64,000 bases of DNA, taken from NCBI GenBank assembly GCA_020698575.1, contig CM036243.1, forward strand, positions 32,242,903-32,306,902. Reading direction: 5' to 3'. The position numbers and the translations under genes are program-made. Source of the DNA: Bostrychus sinensis. Its lineage: Eukaryota > Chordata > Actinopteri > Gobiiformes > Eleotridae. The notes beneath the pieces are model-generated. The model was not told the DNA's origin, did not search any database, and worked only from the letters and a program-made list of their open reading frames with translations. Positions 55,379 to 64,000 of the stretch are shown in pieces (the first letter of the stretch is position 1; every line of letters starts with the position of its first letter).

Positions 55379-55640
55379 AGGGTGAGGAGCTGGATGACTC
55401 GGGAGGAGCTCGGAGTAGAGTCGCTGCTCCACCACATTTGAGAGGTGACTTGGCCATTTGTTTGGGATGTTTGTTCCAGGCATGTCCCACCAGGAGGAAG
55501 ATCTAGGACCCGCTGAGGGGACTATGTCTTTTGTCTGGGCTGGGAACGCCTCCAGATTAGTAAATAAAGCTGGAGGAAGTGTCTGGGGAGGGGAAAGTCT
55601 GGGCATTTCTGCTTAAACTGCTGCCCCCGTGACCCAGAAA
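55379..55640 (+). pseudogene. C-terminal end of an RTE-like (Rex3-like) non-LTR retrotransposon
   Basis: The DNA follows a very common teleost retrotransposon end: GAGCTCGGAGTAGAGTCGCT, then GGCATGTCCCACC, GGGACTATGTC and TGCTTAAACTGCTGCCCCC. Translated pieces are RTR*GDYVFCLGWERL and EEVSGEGKVWAFLLKLLPP followed by a stop at 55630-55632. They match the family pattern RTRWRDYVSRLAWERL and EEVAGEREVWASLLKLLPPR from my knowledge of fish genomes. In-frame stops and deletions show it is dead. The RTE/Rex3 assignment is my best guess. Confidence 0.75.
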
Positions 55641-56160
55641 ATTTATTATTTTTTTCTTTATATAAATCATTCCTTGCTTGTCTCAGAAGGTCCTGATGCT
55701 CTCAGTTGTGTCCAAAAATGCACAGCAAAAAAAGCCAAAATAAAAAGCACGCAGAAAATAAAGTGTAGACCTCTGCCAAGGCTCTAGTCCTTTCTCACAA
55801 TGGTAAAAACATAGTGCCCAGACCTGGATTCAAACTCAAAGCTCTACTAGTAACTTAGCTCTGATTTAGACAAGGTTTTGTCCTGGTTTAGACCTGGTTT
55901 TAGTTTTCTTAAGAAAGCCAAATACTTTCTGAAGTGGTGTAAAAAATCAGCTGGACTTAAACAGTGATCTGGATCTACATCAGAATAAATCATTTTGTCC
56001 TTTCTCCTTTTCTGAACTTAGTTAAAAAACATTATTCATATTCAAACCACACTAACATTTTAACACAGTCCTTTTGGTATTTTTCACTACCTAAAAAAAT
56101 AAAATAAATCATACTTGAAATGTTTGACCAAATTCTTCCTCTCGTAAACCCATCTCCCAC
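55641..56160. other. Repeat debris, including a family C fragment
   Basis: 55855-55965 has TTTAGACAAGG, GTCCTGGTTTAGACCTGG and AGAAAGCCAAATACTTTCTG, i.e. the family C interior and 3' region without a large array. No boundary could be set. Confidence 0.5.
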
Positions 56161-56420
56161 ACCAAAAGGTAACCAAACACTTCACCGACGCAAAGCTGTA
56201 GCAGTTTTGAATGTGTTTTAATTATTTCAACCACTTCATGATACTTCAGAAATATCCAAAAGAGTTTAAGGATTTATCAAATTAAGATTTTTCAAGAGGA
56301 CAAAAAAATCCTGGGACATCCTGGAGTGGCCTTCCCAGTCTCTAAATTTAAATCTCATTGACAGACTTTGGATGGATTTAAAGAAGGCAGGTGCAGCCCA
56401 GAGGCCATCAAACATCATCA
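56160..56420 (+). pseudogene. Tc1/mariner transposase C-terminal remnant
   Basis: At 56315-56419 the frame reads DILEWPSQSLNLNLIDRLW, then MDLKKAGAAQRPSNI. This matches the Tc1 transposase pattern VLxWPSQSPDLNPIExLWxxLK. The position of the catalytic glutamate of the DD34E triad is aspartate here, and P-D-L-N-P is N/L-substituted. Upstream, the DNA keeps traces only. It is too degenerate to work. Terminal repeats were not found. Confidence 0.8.
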
Positions 56421-56479
56421 GCAAAGTAAAAGTAGTCAGTTTTTGTTGTTGTTGTTGTTTTTAACTTTTTTTTATTGAG

Positions 56480-56605
56480 AGCCACAAATTGAAAAGTCCC
56501 ATTTGACTGCCTTTTTAGCTTCAAGGACCTCCCCACATTTATCAACTTCATATTTATCCAGGCTTTGGACCAGCACATAGAATAGATTTTCTTTATCAGC
56601 ACCCC
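56480..56605 (-). mobile_element. Retroelement 3' fragment, minus strand
   Basis: Minus strand: GTGCTGGTCCAAAGCCTGGA then TAAAT and GGGGAGGTCCTTGAAGC, related to the fragment at 20928-21022. It lies directly beside the Tc1 remnant. Confidence 0.5.
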
Positions 56606-56858
56606 AAATATATATATATTTATATTTTATTTGTTTATTTATTTGTTTGTCATCCTGGGATTGGGATTGTTTTTAAACTAACAGAAATCAGTGTGAAACT
56701 TTTCTTGTAGATCACTGACATAGGAAAAGAAAATGCAGGTTTTTAGTCATTTAATGTTTTCATATGAAAATTAGGTAACTAAACTAAAAACTAAATCTGA
56801 CAACTGGATAGAGCCAGGTTTAAAATTCTTGATTCATATTGTTGACAAAGGTTTTTAC

Positions 56859-57588
56859 TAGGGATGCACCGATACCACTTTTTTTCAAACCGATACGAGT
56901 ACGAGTACTTCCATTTGAGTACTCGCCAATACCGAGTACCGATACGAGTACTTATATAGGGGTAACTTTATAGTTTTTACAGTCACACTGCTGTATCTCA
57001 TTCATCCCATACCGTGTCTTTTTGCCGTCTATCCCCGCTCTGTGATGCTAAGTTATTTTTACATCAGAGTGGTTTGAACACAGCTAACCATGGCTAAAAT
57101 TTGCTCAACATGGACATGTTATACCTCATTTTAAAGCTTAGGTTCTCCTCTATTCAGTCGCTAAAATCATTTTAAAACCAGCGGAGATTCGCCAAGACAT
57201 ACAGCAGCTAACACAGCAGCTAACACAATTAGCAACGGTACTTTTTATGTTTTACCAGACAACAACTGCTTCACACTCTGCGCTTATATAATTTTCGGGA
57301 CAACTAGGACAACAAAAGAACAACTTCTTAAGTTTTAGGACTCACGTATGATTTGGGATAAGTCTGGTTGAGCAGAATGTAGTCAGCTTTGCTTTTATCT
57401 CCATACAGTTCACTTTGAAATCCTTCCACTCGGTTATCACTGCTCAGCTGAGAGGGGAGGGTCACGTGACAGCGCTGTAGTGGTATCGGTTGTTGGTATC
57501 GGCCCACTTTTATGAATACGAGTACGAGTACTTGGACATGGTATCGGTACCGATACCCGATACTGGTATCGGTATCAGTGCATCCCTA
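56859..57588. mobile_element. hAT element, family G, intact ends and perfect 8-bp TSD
   Basis: Ends TAGGGATGCACCGATACC and, inverted, TAGGGATGCACTGATACC. The octamer GTTTTTAC is exact at 56851-56858 and 57589-57596. Subterminal GAGTACGAGTACTT and GGTATCGG repeats occur at both ends, possible transposase binding sites. The 730-bp interior has no transposase frame. It looks young. Confidence 0.95.
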
Positions 57589-57828
57589 GTTTTTACAGAG
57601 GGGATTATTATGGGTATCTGATTTAGATTTTCAGTTTATTTAAAAACACTGACAATAGCCATAAAAAAACAAGTTTGACCATGTTTTTGGAGTAAAATGC
57701 TTAATAAATCAGGCTAGGAATTAAATATCAACAAATCCTTATGTACAAAAACTTCACAATATTGTTAAGCACAAGACTGGAAATGTTGGTGCTTATGGGA
57801 GCTACTGAAGTGAAAATATTTGACTCAG

Positions 57829-57896
57829 AGTATTAGTAGTAGTTGTAGTAGTAGTATTAGTAGTAGTAGTAGTAGTAGTGGTAGTTGTTGTTGTAG
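57829..57896. repeat. (GTA)n microsatellite, imperfect
   Basis: GTA/GTT units with interruptions. The minus-strand poly-Thr/Asn frame through it is an artefact. Confidence 0.93.
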
Positions 57897-57904
57897 CAGA
57901 TCCT

Positions 57905-58168
57905 ACTGACTCATCTAAAAAAAAAAAAAAAATTGAGAAAATGGCTTTTGAAATTATTTCCAATAGAAATCTATGGACACAAGCGACTAAATGTATTAAA
58001 CTAATCACCTTAATGTGTAACTTTGATATTTTCTTTATTTCTGTTTTAAAGACACATGCTAAAGGAGGAAACTGGCCCAAAACCTCAAAATCGAAAGTGT
58101 CCCGAGGGCCTTCCAAAAATGTTCCGTGAGCCACATTTTGTCCCCAGGCCATAGCTGGGACACCCCTG
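57905..58168 (-). mobile_element. hAT-like terminal fragment, family P
   Basis: The right end in reverse reads CAGGGGTGTCCCAGCTATGG then CCTGGGGACAAAATGTGGC, a typical hAT start. The opposite end is not recognised. Confidence 0.65.
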
Positions 58169-58439
58169 AGCAAAGTGATGAACGCTGCTGACGTACAAGT
58201 TCCAAGTTAAGTCGATTTATGTTGTCAAAATATCTCAAATATGCAACGATATATAAAGTTTAATTAGTTTTATTTTTATTTTTATTGTATTTATTATATC
58301 TGGTTATAAAACTAATCCCTGTGACTGTTTAACACTGTAAATTCTGCCTGTTTCTGCCGTTTTAACCATGCATTGATTAAACCGTGTTCACATTTTCCAG
58401 CTTTGGTCTCACTTGAACTTGTTAACGCACTTTAAATTT

Positions 58440-58760
58440 GCAGCCCGTGTGCAGTGAACCACTAAATGCCAAACACGCCAACGCCCTGATCTGTGAGACA
58501 CATTTTCAAGATTTTAATTTCATGCTATTTAAAAAAAAAAGAAATACATCAAGTGACAATATTGTTTTCTTCTAATTTTTTTGTAAACATCGGGTGATAG
58601 AGGGAGACTTGTGGGACTTTGACGTCGCCGCTGCTGCCGGGAGGAGAGCACTTCAGCTGCAGCCGAGCACTTTCCATTACGGAGAGTTTATTGTGAAGTA
58701 CGACACGTGTAGAAGGTAATTATAATTTATGAGGTTTTTATTTATTCGAAGACAGCGATA
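58440..58760 (+). other. Candidate conserved block with exon-like segment
   Basis: 58601-58715 follows an AG preceded by TTCTAATTTTTTTG and ends at AAG|GTAATT, a good donor. One frame is open throughout: GDLWDFDVAAAAGRRALQLQ, then PSTFHYGEFIVKYDTCR. I recognise no family. A 37-codon open frame in GC-rich DNA is expected often by chance. The block is unique and may instead be a conserved non-coding element. Confidence 0.2.
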
Positions 58761-59256
58761 GGCTCGGTGCGTTCAAATCCCAGCTGCCCAGGCCGTTCAG
58801 TGTACATTTTATTTCTTTATTGTAAGCAAGAAGATACGTGAGACTATTATGGGCCGAAGTGGGAGCTAAGAAAATGAAGTGTTATTATTTCTTCCAGAAG
58901 CTATTGATAGTAAAAGTATTCGTTGACCGTATGTTAACCCTTGTTCCCAGAATTTAAAAAGTTACGTCGTTAATTAAAGTGACAAAAGTGCCCTCAAAAA
59001 AACATAGAATATCTTATTATTTTTCTACTTTTGTGCATTTTTTAAATTAACTTCTGTTCTGATCATAAACACAAATTTATGGGGGGACTGCACAACTCAG
59101 ATTTTACATTAAACCCAAAATATTTAGTTCATCTGCATGTGCATTTTGTCTTTTTGTATGGCCATAAATTTAATTGGACCCATACACATACAAGATGGCT
59201 TGCCCAGTAATAAATCAAATATGACTTATCAAGCTTATGCAGGATTTATTAAATTA
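58761..59256. other. AT-rich sequence
   Basis: A segment near 59035-59085 (TTAAATTAACTTCTGTTCTG, ATCATAAACACAAATTT) is related to the tandem unit at 29622-30260. Nothing else is seen. Confidence 0.45.
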
Positions 59257-59756
59257 TTAAATGATTATATTATGCAAAATGTACTTTTTTTGGAGCTTTC
59301 TACAATGTTATATTGTTGTTTCCTCATCAAAAAAACAGACCTGGAGTTGTGTTTTTGTTTCATTTGTGCATGTTTGAGTAATCCTCTATTCTTTTACATT
59401 GAGTTTTACCGTTGTCCGCCTTTTCCACCTGACCGCGCCCCTTCCCCCTCACGGTCCTGTCCCGTTCAGGAAGCACTGCTACAGCTCACGCCTCCCCCGG
59501 TGCAACCAAACAAATCGTGTGAACTCCCCAGGCTTCAAAACACTGAAGGGCCGTGACAGAAGCGGGACAGCGGGGAGGGAGGGCTCTTAAAGTGACAGGG
59601 ACCTAATTTGAACGTTTCTCATGATGAGTTTCTTCAAAATATATATTTTTTTCAATAATTATTGCATTTTCTGACCAGCAAAACATAAGATGCAGATCTA
59701 GATGTGTCCTAAATTAATTTAAAAGACACAAAAAAAGCATAATATAAGCCTTTTAA
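59257..59756 (+). mobile_element. TTAA-type element, family A copy 6, TTAA at both ends
   Basis: Begins TTAAATGATTATATTATGC and ends GCATAATATAAGCCTTTTAA. GGAGCTTTCTACAATGTTAT and CAGACCTGGAGTTGTG follow the left end. The middle (59400-59600) is GC-rich and differs from other copies, and may hold foreign sequence. No transposase. Confidence 0.8.
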
Positions 59757-60654
59757 GCCTTTGGGGAGCTGCTGGTTGGAGATCCCTGTCCTATAACTTC
59801 CAATATAGTGCATAGAATTTCCTGTTTGTTTGTTTACCACACAAAAAATGTTGTCTCTGTCTCTCTCCCTTTCTCTGCCCCACCCTCCACCCCTCTCTTG
59901 CTGTCCTGCTCGGCTACACTGATGCGCTGATAGACACACACACAGACACACACACACACAGTTTGCGCTCACAGTTTGATGAGTGCATCAGCGTGGGACC
60001 TGCCGCTGACCCGGAAGAGTGAAGTGAAGCGCTCTGACACACTACCAGCCCCGGGACGAGCATGTTAGGGAAAGGGGGGAAAGAGGTGTGTCTCCCAAAA
60101 GAGCATGTAAGGGCACGGTAGGTCGCAAAAAACAAACAAAAAAAGTCCCTAGGTATTCACAGCTCCAATCCCCAAAACACGATGTCCGCCAGCACTTCAT
60201 CATCGCTCTGTGTTATGTGTGCAGCTCTTTTTTTTTTGGTTTTACATAGACGTGTGTGCGGCAGGTGACATTTGGAGCGCTTCTGCCTCAATGCTGCCTT
60301 TCTCTTTGGACTGAGAGCTCCCCCAAGCTCTCATTCATATCCACTGAGCTTATTTTCATGTAATAATAAAACACATGCTGGGCTTAAGGTTGGGTTATTT
60401 ATCCTATGACCCAATAAGTGATCTTTTAAATGCTCGAGCATGTGTGCAGATACCATTAACCGGGGCTGATTGAGAAGCTGTAAAAAAAAAAAAGAAAAAA
60501 AAAAAAAAGAAAAAGTTGACGTGAGGTGTTTGTATTTGTGTCACCTTCAATTAAATACTTAGAGCACTCAGGCATGGGTTTGGAAAGAGTGTGGGAAGGA
60601 CAAAGACAAACTTAATTAAAACTTTTAAGAAAATGCTTTTGTGTGGGATACTTA
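59757..60654. other. Unique sequence with CA repeat
   Basis: (CA)n at 59935-59960. 60240-60480 is unique and may be conserved (ATTCATATCCACTGAGC, TTAACCGGGGCTGATTGAG). An A-rich tract at 60481-60516. No gene is recognised. Confidence 0.3.
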
Positions 60655-61015
60655 GCCACAATTACAATGCAAAATTACTGAACTTTTATTCATGCTATGT
60701 TGTTGTTTCCACCTTTAAAACATACCTGGAGTAATATTTGATTTCATTCATGCTTTAAATTGCCGTCACTACAAAGCAGTCAGCTCATTTCTCTATCTAT
60801 CAGTGTGCTAATTAGCCATTTTATGCTCCGTTCATTCTCCGTCGCTGCCAGCAGGGTGCGACAGACACCTAATCCCAAGTGTTCTCTGCAAAGTCAAAGT
60901 AACTTCTCCCCAAAAGATGTTTTCCATACATATACATTATTTTTTTTAAGTTATAAAATGTGAAATGCAAAGGTGTCAAAAACTATTTCAAAAAGCCAGA
61001 AAAAAGAATATGTAA
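60655..61015 (+). mobile_element. TTAA-type element, family A copy 7
   Basis: ACTTTTATTCATGCTATGTT then GTTTCCACC at the left. AAAGCAGTCAGCTCATTTC, CAGCAGGGTGCGACAG and TTTCAAAAAGCCAGAAAAAA follow. Both ends are decayed. Confidence 0.7.
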
Positions 61016-62060
61016 AAGTGAATGTATATCTAAAAAACATACTTGCTGCTCTTACTAAGTTGTTTAAATGAAATGACATGTCCTGAATGTGTTATTCTCG
61101 GGAAACAAAAGCTGAAAAAGAATGTATATGAGATGATGTTACAGCTAATTTAAAATACGTATTGATTATCATGTATTTAGATATGAATAGTAAAAAAAGG
61201 GAATGTGGTTTACCTGGAAAGATTGTGTTTTTTGTTTGTTTAGTTGTTGTTTTTTTGCCTTTAAACAACATTTGAAAAAGTAAAGTTTCTTTGGTTAAAA
61301 CTGACGACTTGTGCTTTTGTATGGGTGCTGTCCGTGGTGCTGAAATGTGAAATCAGCCTTTAACCACACACTAAAATGTAATGATTTTTATCCTTCTGTA
61401 TTTCTATTATTGTTGGTTTTAAAACTAGAATTTTCATAACATTCATCAGGGTCAAGGTCTTAAAAGCATCAAAAAAGTATTTGATGTTGTCAAAATCGAG
61501 GCCTTAAAAGTATAAAAGTCTGTGGTCAGGTATTAAATTTGTTCATCTGGGTCTTACATTTTCAAACTGTGACATCTAAGTCATGTCTTTGCAGTTTTGT
61601 AGGTAATAGATTGGGGACTAATTATTAGCAAAAATGTGTTAATTATTCAAATGATTGTGTTAATGCTATTGTTACATTTATACAAGTGTCATTAGAAGTA
61701 ACACCCAATAAGAAGCATGTACTTGTCTACAAATACAGTAAATACTATGACTTAAAATAGCCTTTTTTGTAAGTTGTATGTGAATTTGACATTAAACACT
61801 CTCATTAGTGGGTTTAAAATGTCTTAAAAGTTTAGTGCCTTTAGTTTGTGTGTTTTTGAAAGCTTATACTATGGTCTACTGTTCAGTTTTATTTTTTTTC
61901 AATGTAGCACTGGAGTCATGTCAACTGTATTAGGCTTTCAAAATAAAACTTGGTGTAACATTTGAGCAGATTTATTGTTCTTTTGTAAGCAATCCTGGCA
62001 TTAAATTTGATTGTAAGTGGCATGAAAAAGTCTTAAAAAGCTCTTAAATTTCCTTCCTTG
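61016..62060. other. AT-rich sequence with a reverse family O-like segment
   Basis: 61465-61560 (CAGGGTCAAGGTCTTAAAAG, GGTATTAAATTTGTTCATC) reads as the reverse of family O. Phrases such as AAGTCTTAAAAAGCTC near 62030 may be part of the same old element. Boundaries unclear. Confidence 0.4.
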
Positions 62061-63068
62061 TTCCGTGTTCTTAGCAAAATTGTGCATTATTAGACTTTTT
62101 TCTATTTTGTATTTAAGTGGTGTGACACTGACTCTAAAACAAAGTATCAGAAAATAACCAGGAATCCATTTTTAACTTTATCTAATGTGCTGGATGCATA
62201 GATGAGACCTATATATGATAAAATAGACTTTAATATTCATGTCATTGTCATAACCCAGTATGGTTTTCTGAAGATAATGAATGTTTCAACTCCAGCCGTT
62301 GTTGAATGTATTGAAAGAAATCACTCTAATCATTTCCTTGAGGCTCCTGTTGTTGTTGGAAATAGAAAAGGAACTGAGACGCTCCCAAGAAGCAGAGTCC
62401 CCTGAGGCTCGGAGCTAAACACAGTTATGACACATCCAGCTCTGTGACCATTTACAAAAAAAAGAAAAGAAAAGAAAATACTTTGGAAGATTGATGATTT
62501 GTACTTAGTGAAGATATGATGTTGGTGAACCTCATACGTTATGGGAATGCTTCAGAATATCAAGAGCAAAAGTCAATCAGGTCTCAAACTTCTCCAATTT
62601 TTTTGCATTTTGCCTGATGACACTCGAACAATTTAACAAGGGTTGTCAGACCTTAGCTTTTATGTTGATTTGATTTTCAATAGCAACTCGTGAAAAGTTT
62701 GAGTGCAGCTTACAAACAAGCCAGGTCATATTTTCAAAGTTGGTTTATTTTGTTTCATAGCTACAGATATTGTCGCACATTCAGGGGCAGATTTGGATTT
62801 GGCATCATACGATAGATTTCCAAAAGTATTCACTCACCCACCCAAATAAATGAATTAGGATTATAGTGTGGGGTTGTTTTTTTAGATTGAAGGCTGCAAA
62901 GGGTGGGGCCACGTCATATTAAACTCTATGGATTATTATGGGCTGTCACTTAAGTTCATATGTGTGTAAAGGCAGGTACTTAATACATAAAACTTTTGGA
63001 AATATAGTGTACTTTGACATTTGGGGAAAACTTCTGGCAACAAGGAGAAACTGACCTTGAACAAGTTG

Positions 63069-63071
<3 letters not shown>
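62061..63071. other. AT-rich unique sequence
   Basis: No bounded repeat, gene or RNA recognised. Confidence 0.45.

Positions 63072-63129
<58 letters not shown>
63072..63129. repeat. T58 homopolymer
   Basis: Fifty-eight consecutive T. It could be the poly(A) of a minus-strand retrocopy ending here, a slippage expansion, or an assembly artefact. The sequence to its right is not a recognisable retroelement. A T20 run follows at 63351-63370. Confidence 0.95.
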
Positions 63130-63131
<2 letters not shown>

Positions 63132-63477
63132 TGAGCTCTCCTGACCTTTCCTGACCTTGCTGTGGTTGAGGTTAAATATGCAGTTTTTGAGCAAAATATC
63201 TGAATATATATTGCCTTTTTTTTTTTCTTTTTTTTTGTATTTCGTAGAAAAATAATAGAATTGTGTAAAATGTTTTTTTTTTAATATAAAATAAACCAAA
63301 TACTGATTTTATTTGTAATTTGTAATTATTGATTTTTTTATTATTTGATTTTTTTTTTTTTTTTTTTTTCTGAAAATTATTTCACCACATGTTTTTGTCC
63401 TCATTTGAATGGTGCATGAATAAAACCCGGTGGCTGTTTGGACAATTTTGCTGTAAGTGGATCACTGCAGGACAGAG

Positions 63478-64000
63478 CAAGAAAGTGAGACAGACTGGGA
63501 CAAAGTGAGACAGACCGGGACAAAGTGAGACAGACCGGGACAAAGTGAGGCAGACCGGGACAAAGTGAGACAGACCGGGACAAAGTGAGACAGACTGGGA
63601 CAAAGTGAGACAGACCGGGACAAAGTGAGACAGACCGGGACAAAGTGAGACAGACTGGGACAAAGTGAGACAGACTGGGACAAAGTGAGACAGACCTGGA
63701 CAAAGTGAGACAGATCGGGACAAAGTGAGGCAGACCGGGACAAAGCGAGACAGACCGGGACAAAGTGAGACAGACCGGGACAAAGTGAGACAGATCGGGA
63801 CAAAGTGAGACAGACCGGGACAAAGTGAGACAGACTGGGACAAAGTGAGGCAGACCGGGACAAAGAGAGACAGACCGGGACAAAGCGAGACAGACCGGGA
63901 CAAAGAGAGACAGACCGGGACAAAGTGAGACAGACCGGTACAAAGTGAGACAGACTGGGACAAAGGGAGACAGACCGGGACAAAGTGAGACAGACCGGGA
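63478..64000. repeat. 20-bp minisatellite, at least 26 units, open at the window end
   Basis: Unit GAGACAGACCGGGACAAAGT, phased exactly at 20 bp up to the last base. Variants: ACTGGG, GAGGCAG, AAGCGAG, AAGAGAG. All three minus-strand frames are open and read SLSRSVSLCPGLSHFVPVCL-type 20-residue repeats. These follow from a stop-free 20-bp unit and are not evidence of a protein. Confidence 0.98.

Noticed and set aside
57802..58173. 123-codon minus-strand open frame with poly-Thr/Asn
   Set aside because: Crosses the (GTA)n repeat and a hAT end (CAGGGGTGTCCC); the peptide is low complexity.
59137..59556. 139-codon plus-strand open frame
   Set aside because: It starts in AT-rich DNA and continues into the family A transposon (59257-59756), so its sequence is a mobile-element mixture.
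63382..63983. Three minus-strand open frames of 173-193 codons with SVSLCPGLSHF-type repeats
   Set aside because: Produced by the 20-bp minisatellite cycling through all frames. No start context or domain supports a protein.

Overview
This window looks like non-coding nuclear DNA of a ray-finned fish, probably a percomorph. It is AT-rich and packed with microsatellites. It carries tRNA-derived SINEs, decayed L2-, RTE- and L1-like LINE ends, a Tc1 transposase scrap, and many short hAT-type and TTAA-type non-autonomous DNA transposons of kinds I know from teleost genomes. I found no intact protein-coding gene, tRNA or rRNA. The open frames present are short or are read through tandem repeats. 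The window is best read as a gene desert or very large intron(s); the species and neighbouring genes cannot be told from it.

Layout. 1-11.7 kb: mixed unique DNA with scattered microsatellites, a SINE at 2965, a TTAA element at 4771, and hAT-like elements at 3615, 6043, 8520 and 10061. 11.7-13.7 kb: two oppositely oriented copies of a hAT-like element filled with 11-bp tandem repeats. 13.8-25 kb: unique, possibly conserved blocks alternating with nested elements (15278-16048; 17860-18627), an L2-type LINE end (16911-17625, minus) and a hAT element with a perfect 8-bp duplication (21042-21670). 25-38 kb: further hAT elements, foldback elements, another 11-bp array (28475-28985), AT-rich tandem duplications with an 18-G run, L1-like remains, and a nested element at 36490-37408. 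39.1-40.5 kb: a hAT-like element swollen by internal minisatellites. 41.3-43.0 kb: a 1.7-kb element holding four diverged ~250-bp repeats and GTA runs. 43.7-53 kb: many small hAT elements, an L1-like zinc-finger remnant (46630-46880), and nested elements at 47354-48012. 53.4-54.9 kb: the largest 11-bp array, inside a hAT-like element with a near-perfect duplication. 55-64 kb: an RTE-like LINE end, a Tc1 scrap, an intact short hAT element (56859-57588), further TTAA elements, a 58-T run, and a 20-bp minisatellite that runs off the window end.

The main biological theme is tandem-repeat expansion inside non-autonomous hAT transposons. Two families (called B and C here) have transposon ends and, in several copies, recognisable 8-bp target duplications. 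Their interiors have grown into arrays of 6-, 11-, 33- or ~34-bp units. The seed of the 11-bp unit (CCAGGACTAAA) also occurs inside a different hAT-like family (F). Between the repeats lie blocks of unique, moderately GC-rich sequence with homeodomain- and POU-like sites, which could be conserved regulatory elements. A few exon-like segments with splice-site-like borders are noted at low confidence. All family letters and names are descriptive; no database comparison was possible.
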